From contig JAIKVZ010000025.1 in the NCBI GenBank assembly GCA_024685285.1, positions 62,001 through 126,000 of the forward strand: DNA of 64,000 bases, read 5' to 3'. Numbering within the stretch: the first letter of the stretch is position 1; every line of letters starts with the position of its first letter. Origin of the DNA: Bacteroidales bacterium (GTDB taxonomy: Bacteria; Bacteroidota; Bacteroidia; Bacteroidales; P3). The translations under genes and the position numbers were made by a program. The notes beneath the pieces were generated by a model. That model saw only the letters and a program-made list of their open reading frames with translations, did not search any database and was not told the DNA's origin. This document shows positions 1-8,641 of this stretch, in pieces.

Positions 1-2224
1 AGTACTCATTGATGAGCTCGGCAGCCTGTTTACGCGGTATGCCGAGCTGTTCGCTGAGACCGAAGGAGCTTATGCCGTAGACTATGCCGAAGTTGACCGA
101 CTTGGCGTTGCGGCGTTGCTCTTTGGAGACTTCGCCGATGTCCAGCCCATAGATTTTTGCGGCCGTGGCGGCGTGGATGTCGTAGTGCTGTGCAAAGGCC
201 TCGGTCATGTGGCGGTCGTGCGAGAGGGCGGCGATGATGCGGAGCTCAATCTGCGAGTAGTCGGCTGCCAGCAGCAGGTGGTCGGCGTCGCGTGCCACGA
301 AGGCGCGGCGTATCTCGCGACCGCGCTCAGTGCGGATGGGGATGTTCTGCAAGTTGGGTGACGACGACGACAGGCGGCCCGTGGCGGTGACGGTCTGGTT
401 GTATATGGTGTGCAGACGGCCTGTGGCGGGGTTTATCAGCTTGGGGAAACTGTCGAGGTAGGTGCCTATGAGCTTGCTGAGCGAACGCCACTCGAGAATC
501 TTGCCCACTACGGGATGGTTGTCGCGCAGTTTGAGCAGCACGTCCTCGGCGGTTGAATACTGCTTGGTGGCGGTTAGCGGGGGCTTGTCGGTCACTTTGA
601 GGCGCTCGTAGAGCACCTCGCCCAGCTGGCGTGGCGATGCTATATTGAACTGCATTCCGGCTTCTGTATATATCTCGCGTTCAAGGGCATCGCGCTCCTC
701 GGTGAGGGTAGCGGAATAGGCTCGCAGAGCATCGACATCGATACGCACGCCCTCGGTCTCCATATCTATCAGCACGTCGACCAACGGCAGCTCGATATCG
801 GTGTAAAGATGACCGAGGTCGGCCTCGCGCAGAGCCGACGACAGCAGCGGGTAGAGTGCCCACATGGCGGCCACCAAGCCCATAGGATCCTCGGGAGCCG
901 AGCCTGTGTAGGCACTGCAGATGAAGTCGAGGGTGTGGCGCGCCTCGGCATCAACAAGATAGTGGGCCAACTGCAAGTCGAAGACATCGCCGGCTAAGCT
1001 AATGTCGAGTTCGCGCAGTATGTATTTGAGGTTCTTGACATTGTGGCACAACTTGAGCGTTGTGGGGTTCTCCATCAACTGACGCAAGGCTGGCACGTCG
1101 ATATCGGACACCTGACAGGTGTAGGCCGAGTCGGCGTTGGCCGAGACAGCTATGGTAGGGCCGTCGACATATATTGCCACATCGCAGCCTTGCGGCAATG
1201 TGTCGAGTGGCTGCACCTCGCCAACGGCGGGGGCATTGATATCAATATCCGAGCCGCCGAACAGTGTTGGCTGCTGCGGCTCTTTCTTCTCTGGCACGGC
1301 GGTTTTTGTAGCACTGAAGAGGTCGGCACTGGCTGGCGCAGTGAGGGTTAGGTCGGTAAAGACCCTTCTCGACAGCTGCCTGAACTCCAAATAGTCAAAC
1401 AGCTCTTTGAGCTTGGCGTAGTCGGGCTGTGAAAGGACCATCGAAGCCTCGTCGAACTGCACGGGCACGGTGGTGCAGATGGTGGCCAACTGTTTCGAGA
1501 AGAGGGCGTCGGCGGCGCCGGCCTTGACCATATTGCGCAGCTTCTCGTTGCCTATCTCGTCGGCGTGTTCCACCATATTTTCTATTGAACCGAACTGACT
1601 GATGAGCTTCTTGGCGGTCTTCTCCCCCACCCCGCGTATACCCGGGATGTTGTCGATGGCATCGCCCCAGAGGCCCAACAGGTCTATAACCTGCGAGCAA
1701 CGCTGCACACCGAATTTTTCAAGCACCTCGGTCACCCCCAATATCTGGTCGGGCTTGCCCATGCGCCCGTGGTGGTAGATACGGGTGCGGTCGGTCACCA
1801 ACTGGCCGAAGTCCTTGTCGGGTGTCACCATCAGCACCTCGTCGAAACCGCGTTCCTCGGCCTGGCGTGCCAAAGTCCCTATTACGTCATCGGCTTCATA
1901 GCCGGCGCAAGTCACTATGGGAATACGGAACGCCTCGATAATCTGCTGCACATATGGCAAAGCCGTCTGTATCTCCTCGGGCATTGCATCGCGGTTGGCC
2001 TTGTAGTCGGTGTACATCTCGTGGCGGAAGGTGGGTTCCTCACGATCGAAGGCCACGGCAATATGCGTAGGTTTCTGCTGCTTGAGAAGGTCATAGAGAC
2101 TTGTTGTAAAGCCCAAAACGGCCGACGTGTTCATGCCCTTCGAGTTGACACGCGGGTTTCGGTTGAGGGCGTAGTAGGCCCTGTATACGGCAGCCATGCC
2201 GTCAATCAGAACCAGTTTTCTCAT
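1..2224 (-). CDS. polA: DNA polymerase I, N-terminal 741 codons (C-terminus outside window)
   Basis: Repair and Okazaki-fragment polymerase. The reading frame runs off the left edge, so the last part of the polymerase domain is missing. The start MRKLVLIDG..VYRAYYA is the usual opening of the 5'-3' exonuclease domain; DKDFGQLV and GVGEKTAKKL (helix-hairpin-helix) follow. The polymerase domain begins near residue 480 and shows motif A, AADYSQIELR, and the O-helix start RRNAKSVNFGIVYG. The middle 3'-5' exonuclease domain (about residues 335-465) has lost its usual acidic motifs: the first motif reads VAIYVDGP instead of FDTET, the second NVKNLKYIL has no NxKYD, and the third reads AMWALYPL without YxxxD. 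Proofreading is therefore probably absent (inference). The ATG shares one base with the pdxA stop (TGATG), implying translational coupling. Confidence 0.95.
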   Translation of the reverse strand, partial: MRKLVLIDGMAAVYRAYYALNRNPRVNSKGMNTSAVLGFTTSLYDLLKQQKPTHIAVAFDREEPTFRHEMYTDYKANRDAMPEEIQTALPYVQQIIEAFRIPIVTCAGYEADDVIGTLARQAEERGFDEVLMVTPDKDFGQLVTDRTRIYHHGRMGKPDQILGVTEVLEKFGVQRCSQVIDLLGLWGDAIDNIPGIRGVGEKTAKKLISQFGSIENMVEHADEIGNEKLRNMVKAGAADALFSKQLATICTTVPVQFDEASMVLSQPDYAKLKELFDYLEFRQLSRRVFTDLTLTAPASADLFSATKTAVPEKKEPQQPTLFGGSDIDINAPAVGEVQPLDTLPQGCDVAIYVDGPTIAVSANADSAYTCQVSDIDVPALRQLMENPTTLKLCHNVKNLKYILRELDISLAGDVFDLQLAHYLVDAEARHTLDFICSAYTGSAPEDPMGLVAAMWALYPLLSSALREADLGHLYTDIELPLVDVLIDMETEGVRIDVDALRAYSATLTEERDALEREIYTEAGMQFNIASPRQLGEVLYERLKVTDKPPLTATKQYSTAEDVLLKLRDNHPVVGKILEWRSLSKLIGTYLDSFPKLINPATGRLHTIYNQTVTATGRLSSSSPNLQNIPIRTERGREIRRAFVARDADHLLLAADYSQIELRIIAALSHDRHMTEAFAQHYDIHAATAAKIYGLDIGEVSKEQRRNAKSVNFGIVYGISSFGLSEQLGIPRKQAAELINEY

Positions 2225-3270
2225 CACTTAAGGGGGTCTGCTGTCAATTCGTCATACTCTATGCGGTTACGCATAATGCTACATGCCAGATAAACGGCCG
2301 ACCGGAACGACTGCTCCGAGGCGCGGTCCTTGCCGGCTATGTCGTAGGCTGTGCCGTGTGCCGGACTTGTGCGCACATAAGGGAGACCAGCCGTATAGTT
2401 GACACCTTCGGTAAACGACATAAGTTTGAACGGGATGAGGCCTTGGTCGTGATAAAGAGCCAACACGCCGTCGAAGTTATTGAACTCGCTCGAACCGAAG
2501 AAACCGTCGCTCGGGAACGGACCGTATGCCAACACCCCCTTGGCCTGAACCTCATCGATTACCGGTTTGATAACCTTGGTGTCAAAATCGCCAATCACAC
2601 CGTTGTCGCCAGCATGAGGGTCAAGGGCCAACACTGCAATCTTGGGCATGGAAATACCAAAATCGCGCTTCAAACTCTCGTTGAGCAACATCATCTTGTC
2701 ATACAGCACATTGTGAGTCAATGCACCCGGCACATCTTTCAGCGCGAGGTGGTTGGTGACTATGCCTATTCTAATGCGGTCGCACACCATGAGCATAAGG
2801 CTTGAACAGCCAAACTGGTGCGAGAGATACTCAGTATGGCCCGGGAAATCGAAATTCGGTGCTTGAATATTCTTTTTATTAATAGGCGCTGTTACAAGGG
2901 CGTCGACAAGACCCGACTTTAGGTCGGCACAGGCACGGTTCAGTGCCTCGCGTGCCAAGCGGCCACCGGTCTCGGTAGACTTGCCAAGATCAATCTTTAT
3001 CTCGTCCTGAGTGAGGTTGACAATGTTGAATTTGCGGTCCACCGCCTCTGAAGCATCGTGTATGGCGTTGAACATAACGTCTTGATGGTTTGGCAGCAAT
3101 TTTTTATGGTATGAAGCCACCTTGGAAGAGCCGTAGAGTACCGGTGTACACTTTTCGAGCATTCGGCTATCGTTGAAGGTTTTGAGTATGACTTCGTAGC
3201 CAATTCCGTTGATGTCGCCATGGGTAATGGCAAGGCGGATACGCTTATCCTGATTTTTATTGTTTTCCAT
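2224..3270 (-). CDS. pdxA: 4-hydroxythreonine-4-phosphate dehydrogenase
   Basis: NAD-dependent oxidation of 4-phosphohydroxy-L-threonine in the DXP-dependent pyridoxal phosphate pathway, a cytosolic dimer. The 348-residue length is normal. Visible family marks are the N-terminal THGDINGIGYE, the metal/substrate region APINKKN and GHTEYL, and the C-terminal DPHAGDNG, ALYHDQGLIPFK and RTSPAHGTAYDIAG blocks. It sits 16 bp after pepA and its stop overlaps the polA start, so ABC exporter, pepA, pdxA and polA look like one transcription unit. No other PLP-synthesis gene adjoins it, although serC, which can serve the same pathway, lies elsewhere in the window. Confidence 0.95.
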   Translation of the reverse strand: MENNKNQDKRIRLAITHGDINGIGYEVILKTFNDSRMLEKCTPVLYGSSKVASYHKKLLPNHQDVMFNAIHDASEAVDRKFNIVNLTQDEIKIDLGKSTETGGRLAREALNRACADLKSGLVDALVTAPINKKNIQAPNFDFPGHTEYLSHQFGCSSLMLMVCDRIRIGIVTNHLALKDVPGALTHNVLYDKMMLLNESLKRDFGISMPKIAVLALDPHAGDNGVIGDFDTKVIKPVIDEVQAKGVLAYGPFPSDGFFGSSEFNNFDGVLALYHDQGLIPFKLMSFTEGVNYTAGLPYVRTSPAHGTAYDIAGKDRASEQSFRSAVYLACSIMRNRIEYDELTADPLK

Positions 3271-3286
3271 TTTATTATTGTTTTTA

Positions 3287-4732
3287 TTATTTATTCAATA
3301 TATCATAAGTCTGCATGAATGCGTAAAGCAGACGTATACCGTAGCCCGAAGCGCCGACGGCATAGTAGTGCTGCTTCTTGCTGAAATAGGCCACGCCGGC
3401 AATGTCGAGGTGAATGTATGGCACATCCTTGGCGAAACGTGCCAAAAATTTGCCGGCCGTTATGGTGCCGGCCTGTGCCGTGCCGCAGTTCTTGACATCG
3501 GCCACCTCGGATTTGATTAGTTCGTCATACTCGCTCCAAAACGGGAACTGCACCAAACGCTCGTATACCTGCTCGCCCACTATGCTGAGCAAGTTGTATG
3601 GGCCTGCGGCGTTTTGCTGCATAGCGGCAATGCCAAAGGTAGAGATAGCTCTGACAGCAGCACCCGTGAGGGTTGCGGCGTCGACTATGAGGCCGGGGTT
3701 GTAGTTCTTTGCGGCATAGGCTATGGCATCGGCCAAGATTAGACGACCTTCGGCATCGGTGTTGACCACCTCGACAGTTGTGCCGTCGTACATTGTCAGT
3801 ATATCATCTGCAGCGTAGGCGTTGGCTCCCGGGCGGTTGTCTGTCATAGGAAGCAATGCTACTACGTGCACTGGTAATGCATTGTCGGCTGCAGCAAAAA
3901 GAACCGAAGCCATGGTGGCAGCGCCAGCCATGTCGGATTTCATCTCCTGCATGTAATCGTCGGGCTTGATGTTTAGGCCGCCAGTATCATACATAATACC
4001 TTTGCCCACAAGTACCAAAGGTTTGTCGTTGACGGGCTCGGCAGGCTTGTACTCCAATGCAACAAAACGAGGCTCATCGACACTGCCGCGATTTACGGCC
4101 AGCAAGCCGCCCATACGGAGCGACTCGATCTGCCGCTTGTCGAACACGGTGCAGCTAACGCCGAGGTCGGCCGCTATCGAAGCCAACTCGTCGGCAAAGC
4201 GTGCGGCGTTGAGGTCCTGGACTGGTGTGTTGACCCATTCGCGGCACCACATTATACGGTTCCATAGGCGCTGATTAGACTCAAACTCGTCGGCTGAGAA
4301 AAAGCGGTCGTCTATAGTCGCCGAGCCAAGGTGATATTCGTCGGCTGTTTTATAACGGTCGAAAGTATAGTCGGCCAAAGTCAAACCCTCGACAAAAGCC
4401 ATCATCTCCTCTGGTATAATGCCTTCACCGGTAATGCCTGCCATGGCGATTTTGTCGGCCTTGAGCAGAGATAGCAAATCAGCTGCCGAACGGCGCAATT
4501 GCTCATGGCATTCCGAAGCCGGTTTCTCACTGTTGAACGATACAACATAAATGTAATAAGGCAGGCGGTCGAAGCGAACTATACAATCGAGCTTGGCGGC
4601 ACGGCGCTCTTTGAGTAAGTCCACCTCCTTTTTGCTAAGTGGCAGAGCGCGCTCGGCAACCTCGTCGCCGAGCAGGAATATCAAGTTGCCAACATAAGTT
4701 TTAGGAGCTATGGGTTCGAGTTTGTAATTCAT
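3287..4732 (-). CDS. pepA: Leucyl aminopeptidase, M17 family
   Basis: Cytosolic two-metal aminopeptidase releasing N-terminal residues from peptides. At 481 residues it has the usual M17 length. The catalytic C-terminal half shows the first metal block VGKGIMYDTGGLNIK, the MKSDMAGAA block with a metal Asp, and the family signature NTDAEGRLILADA. The N-terminal half is the more variable regulatory domain. The ATG overlaps the end of the upstream ABC transporter by 4 bp (ATGA). The gene is followed closely by pdxA. Which M17 subtype (PepA, PepB or a phylum-specific form) cannot be decided by eye. Confidence 0.92.
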   Translation of the reverse strand: MNYKLEPIAPKTYVGNLIFLLGDEVAERALPLSKKEVDLLKERRAAKLDCIVRFDRLPYYIYVVSFNSEKPASECHEQLRRSAADLLSLLKADKIAMAGITGEGIIPEEMMAFVEGLTLADYTFDRYKTADEYHLGSATIDDRFFSADEFESNQRLWNRIMWCREWVNTPVQDLNAARFADELASIAADLGVSCTVFDKRQIESLRMGGLLAVNRGSVDEPRFVALEYKPAEPVNDKPLVLVGKGIMYDTGGLNIKPDDYMQEMKSDMAGAATMASVLFAAADNALPVHVVALLPMTDNRPGANAYAADDILTMYDGTTVEVVNTDAEGRLILADAIAYAAKNYNPGLIVDAATLTGAAVRAISTFGIAAMQQNAAGPYNLLSIVGEQVYERLVQFPFWSEYDELIKSEVADVKNCGTAQAGTITAGKFLARFAKDVPYIHLDIAGVAYFSKKQHYYAVGASGYGIRLLYAFMQTYDILNK

Positions 4733-6360
4733 TGTGTATGCGTTATTAATATTATAATCTTTGAATCTTTAAGGCTCTCTATTGTTTTATTGAAGAGCTC
4801 GCGACCTTGTGTGTCAAGCCAGGCGGCTGGTTCGTCAAGAAGTAAAACTTGCGGATCGCGGTATAGCGCGCGGGCCCATGCCAATGCCTGCCATTGTCCT
4901 GTGCTAAGTTCAACACCGCCTTCGAACATTCGGCCCAACTGTGTGTCGTAGCCCTTCGGCAAACGTTCAATAAAAACGTCGGCTCCAGCCTGACATGCAG
5001 CTAAACGTACACGGTCATAATCGACAGGGATATCGCTGCTACCAAGGGCAATATTTTCGGCAACAGTGCAATTATATCTCACAAAATCCTGGAACACAGT
5101 ACCTACGTGCAAGCGCCATTCGGCAGCCGGCATAGTGGAAAGGTCAATGCCATTGACGGTTATTATGCCACTATCGGGTTGGTAGAAACGCAGCAACAAT
5201 TTGACTATGGTACTTTTGCCCATTCCATTGCGGCCTTGCAAACGCGACACTTGCCCTCTACGAGCCTCGAAATTGAAATGCTCTACGGCATTTCGCGCCA
5301 TACCAGGATAACTGAAAGTGACGTCACGAAATTCGATGTTGCGCACTTCGGATGGAACAGCGGCTGTGGCGTCAGACTCATCGATTGACGGTTCAAGTTC
5401 GAGAAACTCGAACAGGTTGCCAAGAAACAAACGACTGTCATAGAGTGACGCAACAGAACCAACAGCAGTATGTAACGACACCAACCCACGACGAAAAGCT
5501 TCGAAAAGCATTACAAAAGCGCCCACAGTGATGCTACCCGCAAAGGTGTGACGCAACATAAGCCACATTGCAAGTAGCATAGCAACCGTCTCAAACAAGG
5601 CACATACCATATCATAGAAGCCCAAACGGCGAGATATGGCCGTAAGACGTGCGACTAATTGCCGCCGCACAGCCACAAAACGCTGTCGGAAAAGTGATGA
5701 TGAGGCATAGGCTCTTAGCTCGGCGGCCGAAGCCTTGCCACTCAACAGCGACGAATAATACGCTGTTTGGCGTACCGTAGAGGTGCTATTGCGGCGGAAA
5801 AGATATATCTTACGTGCTTTGGCAAAACGCACCAAAGACTCGGGTAAAGCGGCCACCACTAAGAGAGCCAAAGCCACTGGCTCTTCGACGGCAATGAGTG
5901 TTGCAACACCGATAATGGCTGCCAACGCGCCAAAAAGCGATACTGTGCTGTTGACTATCTGAATAGGCCTCGATGAGCCCTCTTGCTGAGCACGGTGGAG
6001 TGTATCGTAGTAGGCTGGGGTGTCATAGTAGGCCATGTCAAGTCTTGCCGACTGGCGCTGTATGAGATTACTGATAGCATCGGCTACTTTCTGCGACATA
6101 ACATCTGCGTTGACACGACCCAAAGCCTCTGCCACTTTGCTTAATAAGAACAGACCTCCAAAGAGTAGCACCAACAAACTCGCCAATCGCACAGATGTCC
6201 CGGCCAGCAAAGTGGTGCCAAGAGTATCGACAAGCATTTTGAGCACATACAGGCTTGCCACTGGCAGCAGATTTTGCATAAGCACATACACTATCCGCCG
6301 CCAGAAGAGTCCACGGTCACACCGCAGTACAATCCTCATGGCTTTGACAAGGCTACTCAT
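4729..6360 (-). CDS. ABC exporter, fused permease and ATPase, ending just after the H-loop
   Basis: Inner-membrane exporter half-transporter. The N-terminal two thirds are hydrophobic with the span pattern of an ABC type-1 exporter. The ATPase domain shows Walker A GRNGMGKST, a Q-loop (TVFQDF), signature LSTGQWQ (LSTGQ in place of LSGGQ) and Walker B VLLLDEPAAWLD. The protein stops at ITHTQ, immediately after the switch histidine, so the usual 25-40 residue tail is missing; the stop lies in the ATGA overlap with pepA. The frame is open up to 6396, but a TAAATTTG promoter box at 6370-6377 lies inside that extension, so I chose the ATG at 6360 (543 aa). Substrate unknown; LSTGQWQ-type transporters are common in Bacteroidota. 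Confidence 0.85.
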   Translation of the reverse strand: MSSLVKAMRIVLRCDRGLFWRRIVYVLMQNLLPVASLYVLKMLVDTLGTTLLAGTSVRLASLLVLLFGGLFLLSKVAEALGRVNADVMSQKVADAISNLIQRQSARLDMAYYDTPAYYDTLHRAQQEGSSRPIQIVNSTVSLFGALAAIIGVATLIAVEEPVALALLVVAALPESLVRFAKARKIYLFRRNSTSTVRQTAYYSSLLSGKASAAELRAYASSSLFRQRFVAVRRQLVARLTAISRRLGFYDMVCALFETVAMLLAMWLMLRHTFAGSITVGAFVMLFEAFRRGLVSLHTAVGSVASLYDSRLFLGNLFEFLELEPSIDESDATAAVPSEVRNIEFRDVTFSYPGMARNAVEHFNFEARRGQVSRLQGRNGMGKSTIVKLLLRFYQPDSGIITVNGIDLSTMPAAEWRLHVGTVFQDFVRYNCTVAENIALGSSDIPVDYDRVRLAACQAGADVFIERLPKGYDTQLGRMFEGGVELSTGQWQALAWARALYRDPQVLLLDEPAAWLDTQGRELFNKTIESLKDSKIIILITHTQ

Positions 6361-6369
6361 AGCAGATTG

Positions 6370-6377
6370 CAAATTTA
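6370..6377 (-). promoter_or_regulatory. TAnnTTTG promoter box of the ABC exporter
   Basis: TAAATTTG on the minus strand fits the Bacteroidota -7 consensus TAnnTTTG. Its end is only about 10 nt before the ATG at 6360, which predicts a 5' leader of about 4 nt (nearly leaderless mRNA). No clear TTTG -33 element is seen. Confidence 0.6.
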
Positions 6378-6405
6378 CGAAAAAAAAACGGAACACCGAA
6401 AAAAA

Positions 6406-6693
6406 TTACATAAAAACTATCTGCTTGACGGCGTTACGCCCCAAAGCCTCATTGATTTTGAGGCGTAACGAATCGCGTCGCGAGTAAAGTTCCTGACTCA
6501 AAGCCGCCGAAGCCAACTTCACTCTCAAGGTGCCATTGCTGTAGCGAACTTCCCAAGTCAGCTTGACAATTAGATCGCCAACTATGCGTCGGTAAGCGTT
6601 GCGTACCTCAAACTCGGTGGCAGTCTCGTCCATATTGACGCTTTGGTAGGCTTTTTTAAGCCAAGCACCAAGGCTATAATCTCGTTCTGTCAT
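6406..6693 (-). CDS. DUF721 (DciA-like) protein
   Basis: Small 95-residue protein of the DUF721 family, to which the bacterial replicative-helicase loader DciA belongs. The TWEVRYSNGTLRVKLASAALSQEL stretch, interrupted here in description, corresponds to the conserved strand-turn-helix of the family: VKLTWEVRYSNGTLRVK, then a run into ELYSRRDSLRLKINE near the C-terminus. The position directly after recF, with a 4-bp overlap, is a common arrangement for this family and supports a role in replication. A direct helicase-loading role in this organism is inferred. It is the last gene of the lpdA-to-DUF721 cluster. Confidence 0.8.
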   Translation of the reverse strand: MTERDYSLGAWLKKAYQSVNMDETATEFEVRNAYRRIVGDLIVKLTWEVRYSNGTLRVKLASAALSQELYSRRDSLRLKINEALGRNAVKQIVFM

Positions 6694-7796
6694 ATGACCC
6701 CCTTGAGCAATGATATTTTACCGCCTGCCTCGACAGTGAATATTTTATGCGCCACATTGGGCAATTCATCGAATATTGCTTCGACACGTCCCGGCTGGGT
6801 ATCAGTGAGAAGTACTTGCCCAAAACGGTCGCCAGCTACCAACTGAACCAACTGCTTGACTCGAACTATGTCCAATTTATCAAAAATATCGTCAAGCAAT
6901 AGTATTGGTTTCACTCCGCAGGCTTTATAAATATACTCAAACTGGGCCAATTTGAGGGCAAGAAGAAATGTTTTTTGTTGACCTTGTGAACCAAATCGAC
7001 GAACAGGCATATCATGGCTTATGACAAAGCTCAGGTCATCCTTGTGGGGGCCGACAGTAGTATACTGGGCATATCGATCGGCCTGCCGAGCTTCCATAAG
7101 TAACTCTTGAAGATCTCCCGTACGGCTCTCGAGTTCAATGCTCACTTGCTCCGAGTTATCAGAAATCCAGCTATAGTAATCGTTGAAGAGTGGCTTGAAT
7201 GCCTTTATAAACTGATGACGGCCAGCTGAAATAAACTCGCCATGGCGCGCTAGTTGTTCGTCCCATAACAACACCGCTGACTCATCCCACACTCGATTGT
7301 CATACATTTGCTTGAGCAAACGATTGCGCTGTTCTAGGGCTTTGGTGTATTGCAGTAGGTGGCTTAGGTAGCCCGGATCGGCCTGCGATACCACGCCGTC
7401 AACAAACTTGCGCCGACACTCGCTGCCCCCCGATATTAATGTCTGGTCGGCTGGCGACACCATTACCAGTGGTATGCGACCAATATGATCAGCTAATGCT
7501 CTGTACACCTTCTTGTTATACTTCATCTGCTTTGGCTGACCACGTTTTAGCACACACGACACTCGCACATCGCCGTATGTGCCATGAATGGCAAAGAAGT
7601 CCTCGCCGCTACGAATATTCTGGCTGTCAATCGGATTGAGACAGCTTTTACAGAACGAAAGGTAGTATACAGCATCGAGCAGATTGGTTTTACCCACCCC
7701 ATTGTTGCCCACAAAACAATTCACATTGCCGCAGAGGTCAAGTTCAGCCTCGGTGTAGTTTTTGAAGTTTGACAGTTTCAGGTGATCGAGGGTCAT
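6690..7796 (-). CDS. recF: DNA replication and repair protein RecF
   Basis: SMC-like ATPase that helps load RecA at gaps with RecO and RecR. Normal length, 368 residues. The N-terminus shows LKLSNFKNY and the Walker A FVGNNGVGKTNLLDA (near residues 28-42). The C-terminal part has the signature region RFGSQGQQKTFLLALK and Walker B PILLLDDIFDKLD. It overlaps ispH upstream and DUF721 downstream by 4 bp each, so it is translationally coupled to both. Unlike in many bacteria it is not beside dnaA or dnaN; loss of that neighbourhood is common in Bacteroidota. Confidence 0.96.
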   Translation of the reverse strand: MTLDHLKLSNFKNYTEAELDLCGNVNCFVGNNGVGKTNLLDAVYYLSFCKSCLNPIDSQNIRSGEDFFAIHGTYGDVRVSCVLKRGQPKQMKYNKKVYRALADHIGRIPLVMVSPADQTLISGGSECRRKFVDGVVSQADPGYLSHLLQYTKALEQRNRLLKQMYDNRVWDESAVLLWDEQLARHGEFISAGRHQFIKAFKPLFNDYYSWISDNSEQVSIELESRTGDLQELLMEARQADRYAQYTTVGPHKDDLSFVISHDMPVRRFGSQGQQKTFLLALKLAQFEYIYKACGVKPILLLDDIFDKLDIVRVKQLVQLVAGDRFGQVLLTDTQPGRVEAIFDELPNVAHKIFTVEAGGKISLLKGVI

Positions 7797-8641
7797 AGAC
7801 TTTCTATTTTAGCTTTTACCTCCTCCATCAGCCAGCGTGGAGTACTTGTGGCGCCGCTTATGCCCACAGTATTTACTCCGCACAGCCATTCGGGAGACAA
7901 CTCGTCTGGCGTGGCAAGCAACTTGGTGTTGGGTTGCACATGACGGCAATATTCAAAAAGATAACGGCCGTTTGAGCTATCGGCACCTGTGACAAAAAGC
8001 AGCAGGTCTACCGAACGGGCAAAAACCTCAAGCTCACGAGCACGGTTGGCTACCCTGGCACACAATGTGTTATGGGCCACAAAATCAGTGGCACGAGCGC
8101 CGATATTAGCCACTAAGCGGTCGTAGTCCTCGCGGCTTTTAGTGGTTTGCGAGTAAAGTCGTATGGGACGCGTAAAGTCAATGGCATCGAGGTTGTCAGG
8201 GTCGTTAATCACTATGGCACTATTGCCGGTTTGGCCATTGAGACCTATCACCTCGGCATGGCCGGGCTTGCCAAAAATCACCACCTGACCTCCAACGCGA
8301 TTCATCTCTTCGTAGCCTTTGCGTATTTTCTGCTGCAAAGCCAACACAATGGGACAAGTGGCGTCAATCAGCGTTATCTCCTGCCTACGGGCAACAGCAT
8401 AAGTATCTGGCGGTTCACCGTGGGCTCTGATAAGTACACGAGCACGACTGAGACGGCCAAACCGCTCACGGTCCACGACTTCGAGGCCTTTGGCTTTGAG
8501 ACGGTCAACCTCGGCACTGTTGTGCACAATGTCTCCCAAGCAATAGAGGCTGTGATGCGCGGCCAACTCTTCCTCGGCCGCGCCAATGGCTTTCACCACA
8601 CCGAAACAAAATCCGGCATTACTATCAACCACCACGTTCAA
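7793..8641 (-). CDS. ispH: 4-hydroxy-3-methylbut-2-enyl diphosphate reductase
   Basis: Last step of the MEP isoprenoid pathway: a [4Fe-4S] enzyme making IPP and DMAPP. The three cluster cysteines are visible at C12 (GFCFGV), C96 (ATCPIV) and C194 (NTLCAR), with conserved His in DIVHN, RAHGE and PGHAEV. Length 282 is normal. The start appears to be TTG at 8641, overlapping the TGA of the upstream M23 gene (TTGA). No ATG lies nearby, and the TTG places the first cysteine at the family-typical position. ispG of the same pathway lies at 45984. Confidence 0.95.
   Translation of the reverse strand: MNVVVDSNAGFCFGVVKAIGAAEEELAAHHSLYCLGDIVHNSAEVDRLKAKGLEVVDRERFGRLSRARVLIRAHGEPPDTYAVARRQEITLIDATCPIVLALQQKIRKGYEEMNRVGGQVVIFGKPGHAEVIGLNGQTGNSAIVINDPDNLDAIDFTRPIRLYSQTTKSREDYDRLVANIGARATDFVAHNTLCARVANRARELEVFARSVDLLLFVTGADSSNGRYLFEYCRHVQPNTKLLATPDELSPEWLCGVNTVGISGATSTPRWLMEEVKAKIESL

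Noticed and set aside
4729-4760. Frameshift causing the short ABC exporter
   Set aside because: Neither other frame continues with ATPase-like sequence after ITHTQ; pepA begins there.
6361-6396. Start of ABC exporter at 6396
   Set aside because: A promoter box lies within this segment (6370-6377) and the residues are not needed for the first span.
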